A DNA stretch of 64,000 nt from Sphingomonadales bacterium. GTDB lineage: Bacteria; Pseudomonadota; Alphaproteobacteria; Sphingomonadales; Sphingomonadaceae. Below are positions 15,438 to 24,251 of this stretch, piece by piece. Position numbers and translations under genes: made by a program. Location: the NCBI GenBank assembly GCA_016704425.1, contig JADJAC010000004.1, forward strand, positions 1 through 64,000, written 5' to 3'. A model generated the notes under the pieces. The model was not told the origin of the DNA. It did no database searches and was given only the letters and a program-made list of their open reading frames with translations. Positions within the stretch are counted from its first letter, which is position 1. The number at the start of each line of letters is the position of its first letter.

Positions 15438-16696
15438 TCAAGCAGCCACTCGGGCAGGCGCTCTGCCGCGATCAGAGCTTCGGGCTGGACGCGATCAGCG
15501 ACTACCGCATACTTGTCCCCATCGACCATGACTTCGGGAACGAGCGCACGGCTGTTGTAGGTCGATGCCATGGTCGCGCCATAGGCTCCTGCGGTGCGGA
15601 AGACTGCAAGGTCCCCCGGCTTCACCGAATCGATGTCACGCGCCATGGCGAATGTGTCTGTACTCTCGCAGACGGGGCCTGCAATATTTGCGACCATGCG
15701 TTCGCCGGTCGGCCGCACGGCCTCGAAATCATGCCAGGCATCGTAGAGCGCTGGACGGGCGAGGTCATTCATCGCTGCATCGACGATCACATAGGGATTG
15801 ATGACACCGGGCTTTACCCAGATCACCTTGGTCAAAAGCACACCTGCATTGCCGACGATCACGCGACCGGGCTCGAACATCAGGGTAACGTCCCACCCCT
15901 TGGTGACACGCGCGACCATTTGCCCATATTCAGCGGGCTCGGGCGGGATTTGGCCGCGTTGATAGGGCACACCCAAACCGCCGCCCAGATCGACACGGTC
16001 AATCGCAAATCCTGCCGCCCTCAGTTCGGCAACGAACGTGCCAATCCGCGCATAGCCCGCTTCCAGGGGGGCGAGATCGAACACCTGACTGCCGATGTGC
16101 AAGGCAACACCGCGCATGTCGAGACCCGGCAACCGGGACAAACGCGCATAGATCGCGCCCGCCTGGTCGATTGGCACACCGAACTTGTTTTCCTTCTTGC
16201 CGGTCGAGATCTTTGCATGCGTCTTGGCATCGACATCGGGATTGACGCGCAGGACAGCGACGGCGCGCTTGCCCATTGCCACGGCAAGCTCAGAAATCGC
16301 GTTGCCTTCATCCTCCAGCTCGATATTGAACTGGCCGATGCCGTCATCGAGCGCCCGGCGCAGCTCTTCGCGCGTCTTGCCTACACCGGAGAATACCACA
16401 TCTGCGGGCGCGATGCCCGAGGCCAGCGCACGTGCGATTTCTCCGCCTGACACAACATCTGCACCAAAGCCGCACTTCGCAAGCACGCGGAGGACCGAAA
16501 GGTTGGGATTGGCCTTGATCGCAAAGGCAAAATGCTTCCGACCGAGCCCGGAAAGCGCGTCCATGAAAACACGCGCATGACGTTCGAGCGTCGCGCGCGA
16601 ATAGACGTAGACAGGTGTGCCGACTTCTTCGGCGATCCGGCTCAGCGGAACATCTTCGGCGTGCATTGCGCCGTTCTTGAGAGTGAAGTGATCCAT
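15434..16696 (-). CDS. lysA: Diaminopimelate decarboxylase
   Basis: 420 residues, the normal length for LysA. It is a PLP-dependent fold III decarboxylase: an N-terminal TIM barrel with the PLP Lys61 in FAIKAN, the glycine-rich phosphate site VDLGGGLGVPY, EPGR, and the C-terminal beta domain with GPVCESTDTF supplying the active-site Cys, then the conserved Tyr in GAYG. It converts meso-diaminopimelate to lysine. It starts at ATG 16696, 7 bases after the small lipoprotein gene, in the order argH - lipoprotein - lysA familiar from alphaproteobacteria. The frame is intact. Confidence 0.97.
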   Translation of the reverse strand: MDHFTLKNGAMHAEDVPLSRIAEEVGTPVYVYSRATLERHARVFMDALSGLGRKHFAFAIKANPNLSVLRVLAKCGFGADVVSGGEIARALASGIAPADVVFSGVGKTREELRRALDDGIGQFNIELEDEGNAISELAVAMGKRAVAVLRVNPDVDAKTHAKISTGKKENKFGVPIDQAGAIYARLSRLPGLDMRGVALHIGSQVFDLAPLEAGYARIGTFVAELRAAGFAIDRVDLGGGLGVPYQRGQIPPEPAEYGQMVARVTKGWDVTLMFEPGRVIVGNAGVLLTKVIWVKPGVINPYVIVDAAMNDLARPALYDAWHDFEAVRPTGERMVANIAGPVCESTDTFAMARDIDSVKPGDLAVFRTAGAYGATMASTYNSRALVPEVMVDGDKYAVVADRVQPEALIAAERLPEWLLD

Positions 16697-16703
16697 AATG
16701 ACC

Positions 16704-16946
16704 TCAGAGCGATGGAGGAAGGTCGAACTTGTCGTTCTGTCGTTCTTCGGAGCGTTTCAATTGCTCATCGCTACGTTTGGGCCGGGACTGAATGTCGGGA
16801 ACCAGAAGCTGATCTGGTGTCGGGACCGCAGAAGCAGTCTCGGGTTTCGGCGGAAGGCTCTTGCCCGTCTCCGGCTTGAGCGCCACGCGGCCGCCACATG
16901 CCGAAAGTGCAAGCGCTACGCCCATCAATGCCCAACCCGCCTTCAT
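16704..16946 (-). CDS. Small lipoprotein (LptM/YifL-like)
   Basis: 80 residues with a lipoprotein signal, MKAGWALMGVALALSACGG, whose lipobox LSAC predicts Cys17 as the lipidated residue. The rest is short, polar and Pro-, Lys- and Glu-rich, without a fold I recognise. Small lipoproteins of this kind sit between argH and lysA in many alphaproteobacteria. In E. coli, LptM (YifL, encoded next to dapF) helps the LptD/E transporter mature; equivalence here is only suggested by size and position. ATG overlaps the argH stop (ATGA), so translation is coupled. Confidence 0.85.
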   Translation of the reverse strand: MKAGWALMGVALALSACGGRVALKPETGKSLPPKPETASAVPTPDQLLVPDIQSRPKRSDEQLKRSEERQNDKFDLPPSL

Positions 16947-18319
16947 GCATTCCGTTCCAGTGCAATTCGTGCTTCCGCAATCCGGGCCCTTACACCAGAC
17001 GGCGCGGTCCCGCCATGGCTGGTGCGGCTCATGACCGATGCATCGACCGAAAGCACATCGAAGACTCCCTCCTCGATCCGCGGATCGATCCCTTTCAAAT
17101 CGACAAGCGCAAGATCAGCAAGACCACAGCCCTTTGCTTCGGCCAGCTTTACGGCCTGCCCGGTGATATGATGAGCTTCGCGAAATGGGACGTTTGCCTC
17201 CCGCACGAGCCAGTCAGCAAGGTCCGTAGCCGTTGCAAAGCCGCTTTCGGCGAGGGCACGCATCCGATCCATCCGGAATGTGAGGCTTTCAATCATGCCG
17301 GTCATCGCCGCGAGTGAAAGCGCAAGCAGGTCATGCGCTTCGAAAACCGGCGGCTTGTCGTCCTGCATATCCTTTGAATAGGCCAGAGGCAGGCCCTTCA
17401 TGGTGATCATCAGGGCCGTCGTGCAGCCGATGATCCGCCCGGCATGACCGCGCACCAGTTCGGCTGCATCGGGGTTGCGCTTTTGTGGCATGATCGAGCT
17501 GCCAGTCGACCAGGCATCCGGCAGTGCCACAAATCCGAAAGGCTGGCTGGCCCAGATCACGACTTCTTCTGCCATGCGTGACAAATGCAACGCGCACTGA
17601 CTCGCGGCCATAAGATAGTCGAGCGCGAAATCGCGATCTGAAACGCTGTCCAGTGAATTGGCGGTCGGCCCTGCGAAGCCGAGCCCGGCCGCAGTCTGCA
17701 TGCGGTCAATTGGAAAACCAGTGCCCGCAAGCGCGGCGCTCCCCAGCGGGCACTGATTCAGCCGCACCCGCGCATCGGCAAAGCGCGAAGCATCGCGCCG
17801 TATCATTTCATGCCAGGCCATCAGATGATGGCCAAGCGTCACAGGCTGTGCGCTCTGGAGATGCGTGAAGCCGGGCATCACGGCATCGACATGCTCTTCG
17901 GCGCGCGCAATGATGGCCAACCGCAACGCCCTCAACCCGGTGGCCACGGCGTCCATCGCATCACGGACCCAGAGCTTGAAGTCCGTTGCCACCTGATCGT
18001 TGCGCGATCGCGCCGTATGGAGGCGCCCGGCAACGGGTCCAATTTTCTCGGCGAGGCGGGTTTCTGTCACCATATGGATATCTTCAAGCGCCAGATCTTC
18101 CGGCACGCCATCTCGGGCATAGTCCAATGCGACGGCATCGAGTCCATCGACGATCGCCTGCGCATCGGCCGCCGACAGGATGCCGGTTGCACCAAGCATG
18201 GCTGCATGGGCCTTTGACGCCGCGATGTCCTGCTGCCAAAGCCGCTTGTCGAACGGGATAGAGGCATTTATCTCGCGCATCACTGCCGCCGGGCCTTCTG
18301 CGAAGCGCCCGCCCCACAT
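16943..18319 (-). CDS. argH: Argininosuccinate lyase
   Basis: 458 residues from ATG 18319, which gives the family N-terminus MWGGRFAEGP. It belongs to the fumarase/aspartase superfamily, with HTARSRNDQVATD, the catalytic His region FTHLQSAQPVTLGHH, and the signature GSSIMPQKRNPDAAE carrying the catalytic serine loop. It splits argininosuccinate to arginine and fumarate. No good ribosome binding site precedes 18319 and no in-frame standard start exists just upstream, so translation may begin with a poor leader. The start lies only 16 bases from the divergent TlpA-like start. First gene of the argH - lipoprotein - lysA operon. Confidence 0.96.
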   Translation of the reverse strand: MWGGRFAEGPAAVMREINASIPFDKRLWQQDIAASKAHAAMLGATGILSAADAQAIVDGLDAVALDYARDGVPEDLALEDIHMVTETRLAEKIGPVAGRLHTARSRNDQVATDFKLWVRDAMDAVATGLRALRLAIIARAEEHVDAVMPGFTHLQSAQPVTLGHHLMAWHEMIRRDASRFADARVRLNQCPLGSAALAGTGFPIDRMQTAAGLGFAGPTANSLDSVSDRDFALDYLMAASQCALHLSRMAEEVVIWASQPFGFVALPDAWSTGSSIMPQKRNPDAAELVRGHAGRIIGCTTALMITMKGLPLAYSKDMQDDKPPVFEAHDLLALSLAAMTGMIESLTFRMDRMRALAESGFATATDLADWLVREANVPFREAHHITGQAVKLAEAKGCGLADLALVDLKGIDPRIEEGVFDVLSVDASVMSRTSHGGTAPSGVRARIAEARIALERNA

Positions 18320-18335
18320 TGAATTGGAGCTGTCA

Positions 18336-18923
18336 TTGCGACTGGAAATCTTCGGCCTCCTCGGGAGTTGTGCCTTGCTGCTGGCCGGGTGCGATAAGCA
18401 ATCTGCCCCTGCACCGCAAGCCGAGGGCGCATCATCTGCCCAATCGGAGGCCCCCGCGGGCCCGGAACAGGCTGGCACTGTCGACATGTCGCATCGCGGC
18501 GAGGCAATGCCGACTGTCGTGTTCGAGGACCCAAAGGGCGCGCCGGCGACGCTTGCTGACTTCAAGGGCAAGCCGCTGCTGGTCAATCTCTGGGCCACCT
18601 GGTGCGGGCCATGCGTTGCCGAAATGCCGACGCTCAACACCATTGCCGGTCGTGAGGCAGCGCGACTTCAGGTTGTAGTTATCAGCCAGGACAGCTCCCG
18701 TGCGCTCGTTGATGGTTGGTGGGCGAAGCGGTCGCTTCCCCATCTCAAGCCGTATCTCGACGCAAAAAGCGACCTTGGCTTTGCTTACAACACCGGAATG
18801 TTACCGACGACGATTCTCTATGATGCGCAAGGCAAAGAAGTCTGGCGCGTCATTGGAAGCATGAATTGGGACGGACCCCGCGCGAACACCTTGCTCGCGG
18901 AAATCCTCGAAGCTGGAAACTAG
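18336..18923 (+). CDS. TlpA-like thioredoxin-fold lipoprotein
   Basis: 195 residues with a lipoprotein signal (FGLLGSCALLLAGCDK, lipobox LAGC) and a thioredoxin fold of the TlpA/ResA type with redox motif WATWCGPCVAEMP and the cis-Pro loop TGMLPTTI. It should be a membrane-tethered periplasmic disulfide reductase, perhaps for cytochrome c maturation. The start is taken as TTG 18336: GGAGC lies 5 bases upstream and an ATG giving a proper signal peptide is absent. It is divergent from argH with only 16 bases between start codons, and convergent with the nitronate monooxygenase gene (4-base stop overlap). Confidence 0.85.
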   Translation: MRLEIFGLLGSCALLLAGCDKQSAPAPQAEGASSAQSEAPAGPEQAGTVDMSHRGEAMPTVVFEDPKGAPATLADFKGKPLLVNLWATWCGPCVAEMPTLNTIAGREAARLQVVVISQDSSRALVDGWWAKRSLPHLKPYLDAKSDLGFAYNTGMLPTTILYDAQGKEVWRVIGSMNWDGPRANTLLAEILEAGN

Positions 18924-19891
18924 CGAAGTTTTGCCGCCAGCTCCGCCTTTGCAGCATTGAACTCGGCTTCAAGCCGATCAACACGATCAGCCACACTGTC
19001 AACGGCCGTGACGGCGCCGATGCCCTGACCCGAGCCCCAGATGTCCTTCCAGGCTTTGGCCTTTGTGTTGCCGCCCGAACCGAAGTTCATCGTCTTCAAA
19101 TCACCTTCGGGCAGATTGTCGGGATCAAGGCCAGCGCGCTCGATTGAACCGCGCAGATAATTTCCATGTACGCCCGTAAAGAGGTTCGAATAGACGATAT
19201 CCGAAGCCCTGCCTTCAACGATCCCCTGCTTGTAGTTGGGATCGGCATTGGCCTCCTTTGTTGCGACCCAAGGTGTACCGATATAGGCAAGGTCGGCACC
19301 GACAGCGAGCGCGGCCAGGATCGAACGGCCCGTCGCAATGGCGCCTGAAAGTGCAATCGGCCCATCAAACCATTCGCGCAGCTCGGATACAAAGGCAAAC
19401 GGAGACAACCGGCCGGCATGTCCGCCCGCACCGGCGGCAACGGGGATCAGTCCATCCGCACCCTTTTCGATAGCCTTGCGCGCAAAACGATCATCAATGA
19501 CGTCATGAAGGGCGATGCCGCCCCAAGAATGGACCGCCTGATTAAGGTCTTCACGCGCGCCCAAGGACGTGATTGTGATTGGCACTTGCCATTTCGCGCA
19601 CGTCGCAACATCGGCATCAAGCCTGTCGTTGGACTTGTGGACGATCTGGTTGACGGCATAGGGGGCCGCCGGCCGATCCGGATTCGCCCGATTGTGAGCT
19701 GCCAGCTCTTCCGTGATCTGGTGGAGCCATTCATCAAGTTGCGCTTGTGGACGCGCGTTCAGGGCCGGGAAAGAACCGACAATTCCGGCCTTGCACTGCG
19801 CAATGACCAGTTCCGGACCGGATACGATGAAGAGGGGAGAGCCTATGACCGGAAGCCGCAGGCGATCGAACAGCGGAGATGGCAATGTCAT
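18920..19891 (-). CDS. NAD(P)H-dependent flavin oxidoreductase / nitronate monooxygenase-like
   Basis: 323 residues of the NMO/2-nitropropane dioxygenase TIM-barrel family: substrate/FMN entry motif LPVIGSPLFIVSGPELV at the N-terminus, GAGGHAGRLSPF in the middle, and the FMN-phosphate region ALSGAIATGRSILAALAVGADLAYIGT. It likely binds FMN and oxidises nitronates or acts as a quinone/enoyl reductase; the family is often over-annotated. The GGHAGR His is present. A C-terminal coiled coil (DSVADRVDRLEAEFNAAKAELAAKL) is unusual for the basic fold. Stops overlap with the convergent TlpA-like gene. Confidence 0.88.
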   Translation of the reverse strand: MTLPSPLFDRLRLPVIGSPLFIVSGPELVIAQCKAGIVGSFPALNARPQAQLDEWLHQITEELAAHNRANPDRPAAPYAVNQIVHKSNDRLDADVATCAKWQVPITITSLGAREDLNQAVHSWGGIALHDVIDDRFARKAIEKGADGLIPVAAGAGGHAGRLSPFAFVSELREWFDGPIALSGAIATGRSILAALAVGADLAYIGTPWVATKEANADPNYKQGIVEGRASDIVYSNLFTGVHGNYLRGSIERAGLDPDNLPEGDLKTMNFGSGGNTKAKAWKDIWGSGQGIGAVTAVDSVADRVDRLEAEFNAAKAELAAKLR

Positions 19892-20163
19892 GGGCGGGCG
19901 TCTTAGCGAAACATTCCGGGGTGTCCAGCCGCGGATTTGTTAGTTGCGAGACCGAGCCAAAGCCCTCGCTCTGGCGGCACTCGTCGTCCGTGATCGAACT
20001 GCACCTGCGCGCACCGCACTAACATTCTTGAGCATGAACTCTTTGATTTCGATCAAGGTCCCGCTGGGTGAACGCGTCACACTGATCGGTGGGTGCAGGG
20101 ATCAAAGCTTCAAGGCTGTTGCCCGTTGGCAGGGCACCAAGACCCCGGCGCATAGGAGGTATC

Positions 20164-21702
20164 GTGGTAGAAACATTGACGGGAACCAACCGGTCCAAAG
20201 GCATAACCTATAACGAACTGCTGGACATGGACACACACAACGTCCCGACAAAGTTGCGTGAGGATGCTCCACTTGAACCCGGGCCAACGATCGTCAACCC
20301 GAGTATCTATTATTCCCGCGACTTTTTTGATCTTGAAGTTGAACGGCTCTGGAAGCGCGTCTGGCAACTGGCTTGCCATGAGGATGACATCCCGAATGTA
20401 GGCGACACGCTGGTCTATGACATTGCCAGCCTGTCCTACATCATCGTTCGGACAGGAAAGGACGAGATCAAGGCTTTCCCCAATGCCTGCCTTCATCGCG
20501 GGCGAGCGCTTGCCACTGAGGACGAATCAGGCCTGCATGAGTTCCGCTGTCCGTTTCATGGCTGGGCCTGGAAACTCGACGGAACATTGAAGGAAGTGCC
20601 TTGCCAATGGGACTTCCCGTCGGTCAGTGCCAAAACGCACAGTCTTCCGTCGGTGCAGGTGGGTCGCTGGGGGGGATTCGTGTTCATAAACCCGGATGAC
20701 AAGGCCGGGCCGCTGAAGGAATTTCTGGGCGATATCAACCGGCATTTTGAACCAATTCCCTTTGAACGCCGCTACAAGTCCGCGCATGTTGCCAAAAAGC
20801 TGCGGTGCAACTGGAAGGTCGCGCAGGAGGCCTTCATGGAGGCGTACCACGTTGTAGCGACGCACCCGACGCTGCTTCCGGTGATGGGAGACGCCAACAG
20901 CAAGTATGACGTCTTTGGAAACATGTCCCGTGCCATTTCGCCAAATGGCCTGCTCAGCCCGCATGTCAATCCCGAACTGGTGGCGGATCCTGTGGACGGC
21001 GCGACCGCCTATACGAAAATTCGCCATGCGCTTTCAGGCAATATCTATGAGCGTCTCGCTTTGGGCCGGGTCAAGGTCACCACACGCAACGGTACGAGTG
21101 GCATTTTTGACGAAGCCGCCCATCACCTTGAAGGCGAGCTTGATCATGCTGACATCCAGTTGTGCAATTGGGTTGGCGGAGCGTTGGCGGAAGGGATGGA
21201 AAATGAACCGGATACAACGACCGTTGGTCCCGTTCCGGATCGACGCAAGGCTGCAGCGGATGCTCAGCGCGCCCTTTGGCGCGAACGTCTCGGAGCCGAA
21301 GTCGACCAGGTGAGCGATGCCGAGTTTGTTGACACGATCTATTACAATGTCTTCCCCAATATCAGCCCGTGGGGATGCTTCAATCCGATCTTTTATCGCT
21401 TCCGACCCTATGGCGACAACCCGGAGGAATGCATTCATGAAACCATGCTGATGCTGCCCGTTCCAAAAGGAGAGGAGCGGCCTGCTCCGGCAAAAATACA
21501 CTGGCTGGATTTTGACGATGATTATGTCGAAGCGCCCGAATTGGGAATGCTCGCCAAGGTGTTCAATCAGGACGTGGTCAATTTGCCCCATGTCCAGAAG
21601 GGAATGAAATCCATCAAATCAAAGGAAATTGTCTTTGCGAACTATGGTGAGACAAAGATTCGCCACTTCCACAAAATTCTCAAGGAGTGGCTGAGCCGCT
21701 AA
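20164..21702 (+). CDS. Rieske aromatic ring-hydroxylating oxygenase, alpha subunit
   Basis: 512 residues. The Rieske [2Fe-2S] ligands are Cys109/His111 (ACLHRGRAL) and Cys129/His132 (CPFHGWAW). The mononuclear iron site has His229 and His234 (EAYHVVATHP), with an acidic third ligand expected near the C-terminus. GTG 20164 is chosen because AGGAGG ends 4 bases upstream and the family N-terminus (VETLTGTNRSKGITYNELL) starts there. No small beta subunit, ferredoxin or reductase gene follows, so it is either an alpha-only oxygenase or uses partners encoded elsewhere. The substrate is unknown. The 272-base upstream gap shows no gene. Confidence 0.92.
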   Translation: MVETLTGTNRSKGITYNELLDMDTHNVPTKLREDAPLEPGPTIVNPSIYYSRDFFDLEVERLWKRVWQLACHEDDIPNVGDTLVYDIASLSYIIVRTGKDEIKAFPNACLHRGRALATEDESGLHEFRCPFHGWAWKLDGTLKEVPCQWDFPSVSAKTHSLPSVQVGRWGGFVFINPDDKAGPLKEFLGDINRHFEPIPFERRYKSAHVAKKLRCNWKVAQEAFMEAYHVVATHPTLLPVMGDANSKYDVFGNMSRAISPNGLLSPHVNPELVADPVDGATAYTKIRHALSGNIYERLALGRVKVTTRNGTSGIFDEAAHHLEGELDHADIQLCNWVGGALAEGMENEPDTTTVGPVPDRRKAAADAQRALWRERLGAEVDQVSDAEFVDTIYYNVFPNISPWGCFNPIFYRFRPYGDNPEECIHETMLMLPVPKGEERPAPAKIHWLDFDDDYVEAPELGMLAKVFNQDVVNLPHVQKGMKSIKSKEIVFANYGETKIRHFHKILKEWLSR

Positions 21703-21735
21703 CCTGTTCTCCGGATCAGCTGTTCCTTTCATGGC

Positions 21736-22251
21736 TCACATGCGACGAAAGAGCTGCGTCTTGCCCGGCGGGAAGTCGACTTCACCCATGGGCTCAAATC
21801 CAAGCTTGTCGGCCACGCGCTGTGAGGCGACGTTCCCGGCATCAATGATGCAGCGAATTTCCGGGTGGCCCAATGACTCATCCGCCCAGTCAAGCACCGC
21901 CGCGATTGCTTCAGTGGCAAGACCCTGCCCCCAGGCATCAGGGATGAAGGCCCATCCGGCTTCAGGAAAACCTTCAAGTTCCGGAATGCCTCGCTCGAAA
22001 CTGGCAAGGCCGCCACTTCCGAGGAATGCCCCGGTTTCGCGGGACGTGAAACTCCAGTAGCCGTACCCAAACAGGCTCCATAGGCCGATACCCTGGAGAA
22101 ACTTCCCCCAGCTTTCGGTCCGCGTTCGGGGCTGGCCACCGATGAATGTTGTCATCCGGGGATCAGCCCATGCCGCGGCGTAAGCCTCCCAGACATCGAG
22201 TGACAGCGGACTCAGGATCATGCGGTCAGTCTGGAGGATGGGCGCGATCAT
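21736..22251 (-). CDS. GNAT family N-acetyltransferase (RimJ/RimL type)
   Basis: 171 residues from ATG 22251, giving MIAPILQTDRMILSPLSLDVW, the usual opening of RimJ/RimL-like acetyltransferases. The acetyl-CoA binding motif appears as PDAWGQGLATEAIAAVLDWA (Q/R-x-x-G-x-G/A type), and the closing NVASQRVADKLGFEPMGE matches motif B. The acceptor (ribosomal protein, small molecule or antibiotic) cannot be read. The start overlaps the preceding gene's stop (ATGA), so the two are translated together. Confidence 0.88.
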   Translation of the reverse strand: MIAPILQTDRMILSPLSLDVWEAYAAAWADPRMTTFIGGQPRTRTESWGKFLQGIGLWSLFGYGYWSFTSRETGAFLGSGGLASFERGIPELEGFPEAGWAFIPDAWGQGLATEAIAAVLDWADESLGHPEIRCIIDAGNVASQRVADKLGFEPMGEVDFPPGKTQLFRRM

Positions 22252-22646
22252 GCCCTGCCCTTTGCACGTCGCTTCCAGAAGGAAAAGGTCTTGTCCTGGA
22301 CCCCGGACAGGAATGCTCGGGCCTCTGGCCCAGTCCATGCGCCTGCATAGTCTCGGCGGCCGACCCACCAGCCTTGCCCTGGCAAACCATCACCCTCGCG
22401 CACAACAAGCGCTGCCAGTTCCGGCTCTCCGCGCGCAGCGCCGCGCCGGTCGATTTCGTCGAGCACCTTGCACAAGGCCCGCATCTTTGGGCGGCTGAAG
22501 CGATAGCCGAGCTCAAGCAGAAGTTCGGAGTAACTTACCGCCTTCCCGTTCCGGGCGGCATCCTGCAGAAGTCGTTCAACCAGCGCGACATCGAACGGCG
22601 GTGCGGCTGGCTTGACGGGGCTTTCATCGAAGAATTCATCGAACAT
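22248..22646 (-). CDS. Conserved hypothetical protein
   Basis: 132 residues, soluble, without a signal or membrane segment. The N-terminal part is predicted helical (DVALVERLLQDAARNGKAVSYSELLLELG) and is followed by a conserved-looking LAALVVREGDGLPGQGWWVGRRDY stretch. The first half resembles a winged-helix-like fold, but I do not recognise a named family with confidence. It is co-translated with the downstream acetyltransferase through an ATGA overlap, so a shared process is likely. It starts at ATG 22646. Confidence 0.7.
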   Translation of the reverse strand: MFDEFFDESPVKPAAPPFDVALVERLLQDAARNGKAVSYSELLLELGYRFSRPKMRALCKVLDEIDRRGAARGEPELAALVVREGDGLPGQGWWVGRRDYAGAWTGPEARAFLSGVQDKTFSFWKRRAKGRA

Positions 22647-22701
22647 TGCACCGGTCTAGCGCGACCGGCGCGAAGCTCAAACCGTCTACCTCAGCTCGCT
22701 T

Positions 22702-23565
22702 TCAGGCGGCCAACGCCTTGGGCATCCGCGCCGCTTCATAGTCGCTTTCGGCCATATTGATCAGGTTGCGATCATCGTGGTTCCACGGATGAAAGCCTGG
22801 CAGGAAGAAGGTTGCCCAGGGGATCATCAATTTGCGGATGGCACCCGGACCGCCGAACAGGAACCAAAGCAAGCCAAGATGCGCTTTTGCGCCCGTGATG
22901 CCGTCCTGACGCAAGAGCTCTATCACGCCCTTGTAGCGATTCACCCAGAAATTCTTCGAGACGAGCAGCATCATGATGCTCTTGACCTTCCAGCGCTTCC
23001 AGCGCGTCCAGTCCTTCGTGGCGTGGAGCCACGTGTCATAGGCGACGCCCTTGTGCTCGATCTCTTCCATTGCGTGCCATTTCCAGAGCTCGACCTGTTC
23101 GGGATCGGCACCCTTCCAAAGCTTCTTATCCGTGATCATTTGTGTGGCCATAATCGCGGTGTAATGTTCAAGGGCCATAGTCACCGCAAGGTTGAGAATT
23201 TGAGGACGATTCTTCGTCATTTCGAGCGAGTCGATCACCTTTTTCTCGAGGCCCGAAATGTCATAGCCCGCGTCGGCAACTCTCTTGTTGAACGCCACAT
23301 GTTCGCGCGTGTGCATGATTTCCTGCTGAACAAACGCGCGGATTTCGCGCTCCAGCTTTTCAGGTGCCCCGTTGCGGAAAGCCTTTACCGACTCAATGAA
23401 AAACGCTTCGCCACGCGGAAATGTGATAGAGAGCGCATTGTAGAAAGCCGTTGCAATCGGATCGCCACCAAGCCACCAACGATCCTGCTTCGCGTTGCGC
23501 CCGAAACGGCGGTCACGAGGCGTGATGGTCAGGTCGGCAGGGGTTTTGAGGGCAACAGCGGTCAT
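22702..23565 (-). CDS. Predicted metal-dependent hydrolase (PF10118, di-iron ferritin-like)
   Basis: 287 residues of the 'metal-dependent hydrolase' family, which has repeated Glu/His motifs of a di-metal helical bundle: FFIESV, QQEIMHTREHVAFNK, VTMALEHYTAIMA and HAMEEIEHKGVAYD. These ExxH-like pairs would hold two iron or manganese ions. Near the C-terminus are hydrophobic helices that may touch the membrane. The true reaction is unknown; di-iron oxygenase chemistry on lipids is a fair guess. It is divergent from a TetR regulator with 45 bases between starts, and a TetR-type palindrome lies directly upstream of its ribosome binding site (GGAG). Confidence 0.85.
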   Translation of the reverse strand: MTAVALKTPADLTITPRDRRFGRNAKQDRWWLGGDPIATAFYNALSITFPRGEAFFIESVKAFRNGAPEKLEREIRAFVQQEIMHTREHVAFNKRVADAGYDISGLEKKVIDSLEMTKNRPQILNLAVTMALEHYTAIMATQMITDKKLWKGADPEQVELWKWHAMEEIEHKGVAYDTWLHATKDWTRWKRWKVKSIMMLLVSKNFWVNRYKGVIELLRQDGITGAKAHLGLLWFLFGGPGAIRKLMIPWATFFLPGFHPWNHDDRNLINMAESDYEAARMPKALAA

Positions 23566-23577
23566 GCACGAATCTCC

Positions 23578-23617
23578 TTACACTCGTGTCAATAGGATTT
23601 ACTTACATAAATGTCAA
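23578..23617. promoter_or_regulatory. Two identical-pattern operators between hydrolase and TetR genes
   Basis: Two 15-base sites share the pattern TTACA-N4-TGTCAA: TTACACTCGTGTCAA at 23578-23592 and TTACATAAATGTCAA at 23603-23617. Each is an imperfect palindrome (TTgACA/TGTaA half sites), with centres 25 bases apart. The first sits just upstream of the hydrolase ribosome binding site. The second overlaps the TetR start codon at 23611. The arrangement fits repression of both divergent genes by the TetR protein. Confidence 0.7.
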
Positions 23618-24213
23618 TAACTCGTAAACGCCTGACTCCGGACGAAAGCCGCGCTAGCGCGCTCGAAGCCGCGCGCGCGCTCCTGATCGAAAATGGCCCT
23701 CAAGCTGTGACGTTGAAGGCAGTTGCTGCGCGAATGGGGCGGACGCATGCCAATCTCCTCCATCACTTCGGCTCTGCTGCGGAATTGCAGGGTGCTCTTG
23801 CCGGCAGCATTGCCGAACAGGTTTGCGAGACAATTGCCGGCGTCGTCCTGAAAGCGCGCCAAGGCGAAGCAGACCCGCGAACGATCGTGGAAATGACCTT
23901 CGATGCTTTCGATCAACAGGGTGCAGGTGGTTTATGCACCTGGATGATAATGTCCGGCAACCAGGATGCGTTGAACCCGATCCTTGATGCGATCCACAAA
24001 CTCATGGACCAACTGAGCATCGGCGAAGAGGATGGACTGATGCACGAGGAAACATTGACGCTCGTCCTGCTGGCGATGGGGGACGCCTTGCTTGGCGCGC
24101 CGATGGCCCGGGCGCTTGGTTTGCCACGCGGCGCGGCGCGCGACATTGCCCATCAGATTCTCATGGCCTCGCCTGGCATGCAGAAGCGGATGGCCGCGCA
24201 CGAGGCGGGGTGA
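23611..24213 (+). CDS. TetR-family transcriptional regulator
   Basis: 200 residues with an N-terminal helix-turn-helix of TetR type: SALEAARALLIENGPQAVTLKAVAARMGRTHANLLHHFGS (about residues 15-54), where the recognition helix ends in the HANLLHHF motif instead of the more common xxLYxHF. The C-terminal ligand domain is unassigned. It probably controls itself and the divergent di-iron hydrolase gene through the two palindromes between them. ATG 23611 lies inside the second site and has no clear ribosome binding site, so mRNA may be near-leaderless. It lies 38 bases before obgE. Confidence 0.88.
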   Translation: MSITRKRLTPDESRASALEAARALLIENGPQAVTLKAVAARMGRTHANLLHHFGSAAELQGALAGSIAEQVCETIAGVVLKARQGEADPRTIVEMTFDAFDQQGAGGLCTWMIMSGNQDALNPILDAIHKLMDQLSIGEEDGLMHEETLTLVLLAMGDALLGAPMARALGLPRGAARDIAHQILMASPGMQKRMAAHEAG

Positions 24214-24251
24214 CGGTTTCATAATCCGGCAAAGCCCGTTAAGGGGCAGCC

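Noticed and set aside
22248..22646. Labelling the small protein a ribose-phosphate pyrophosphokinase
   Set aside because: No PRPP-binding loop or synthase motif is visible; such names on similar proteins look like transferred mis-annotation.
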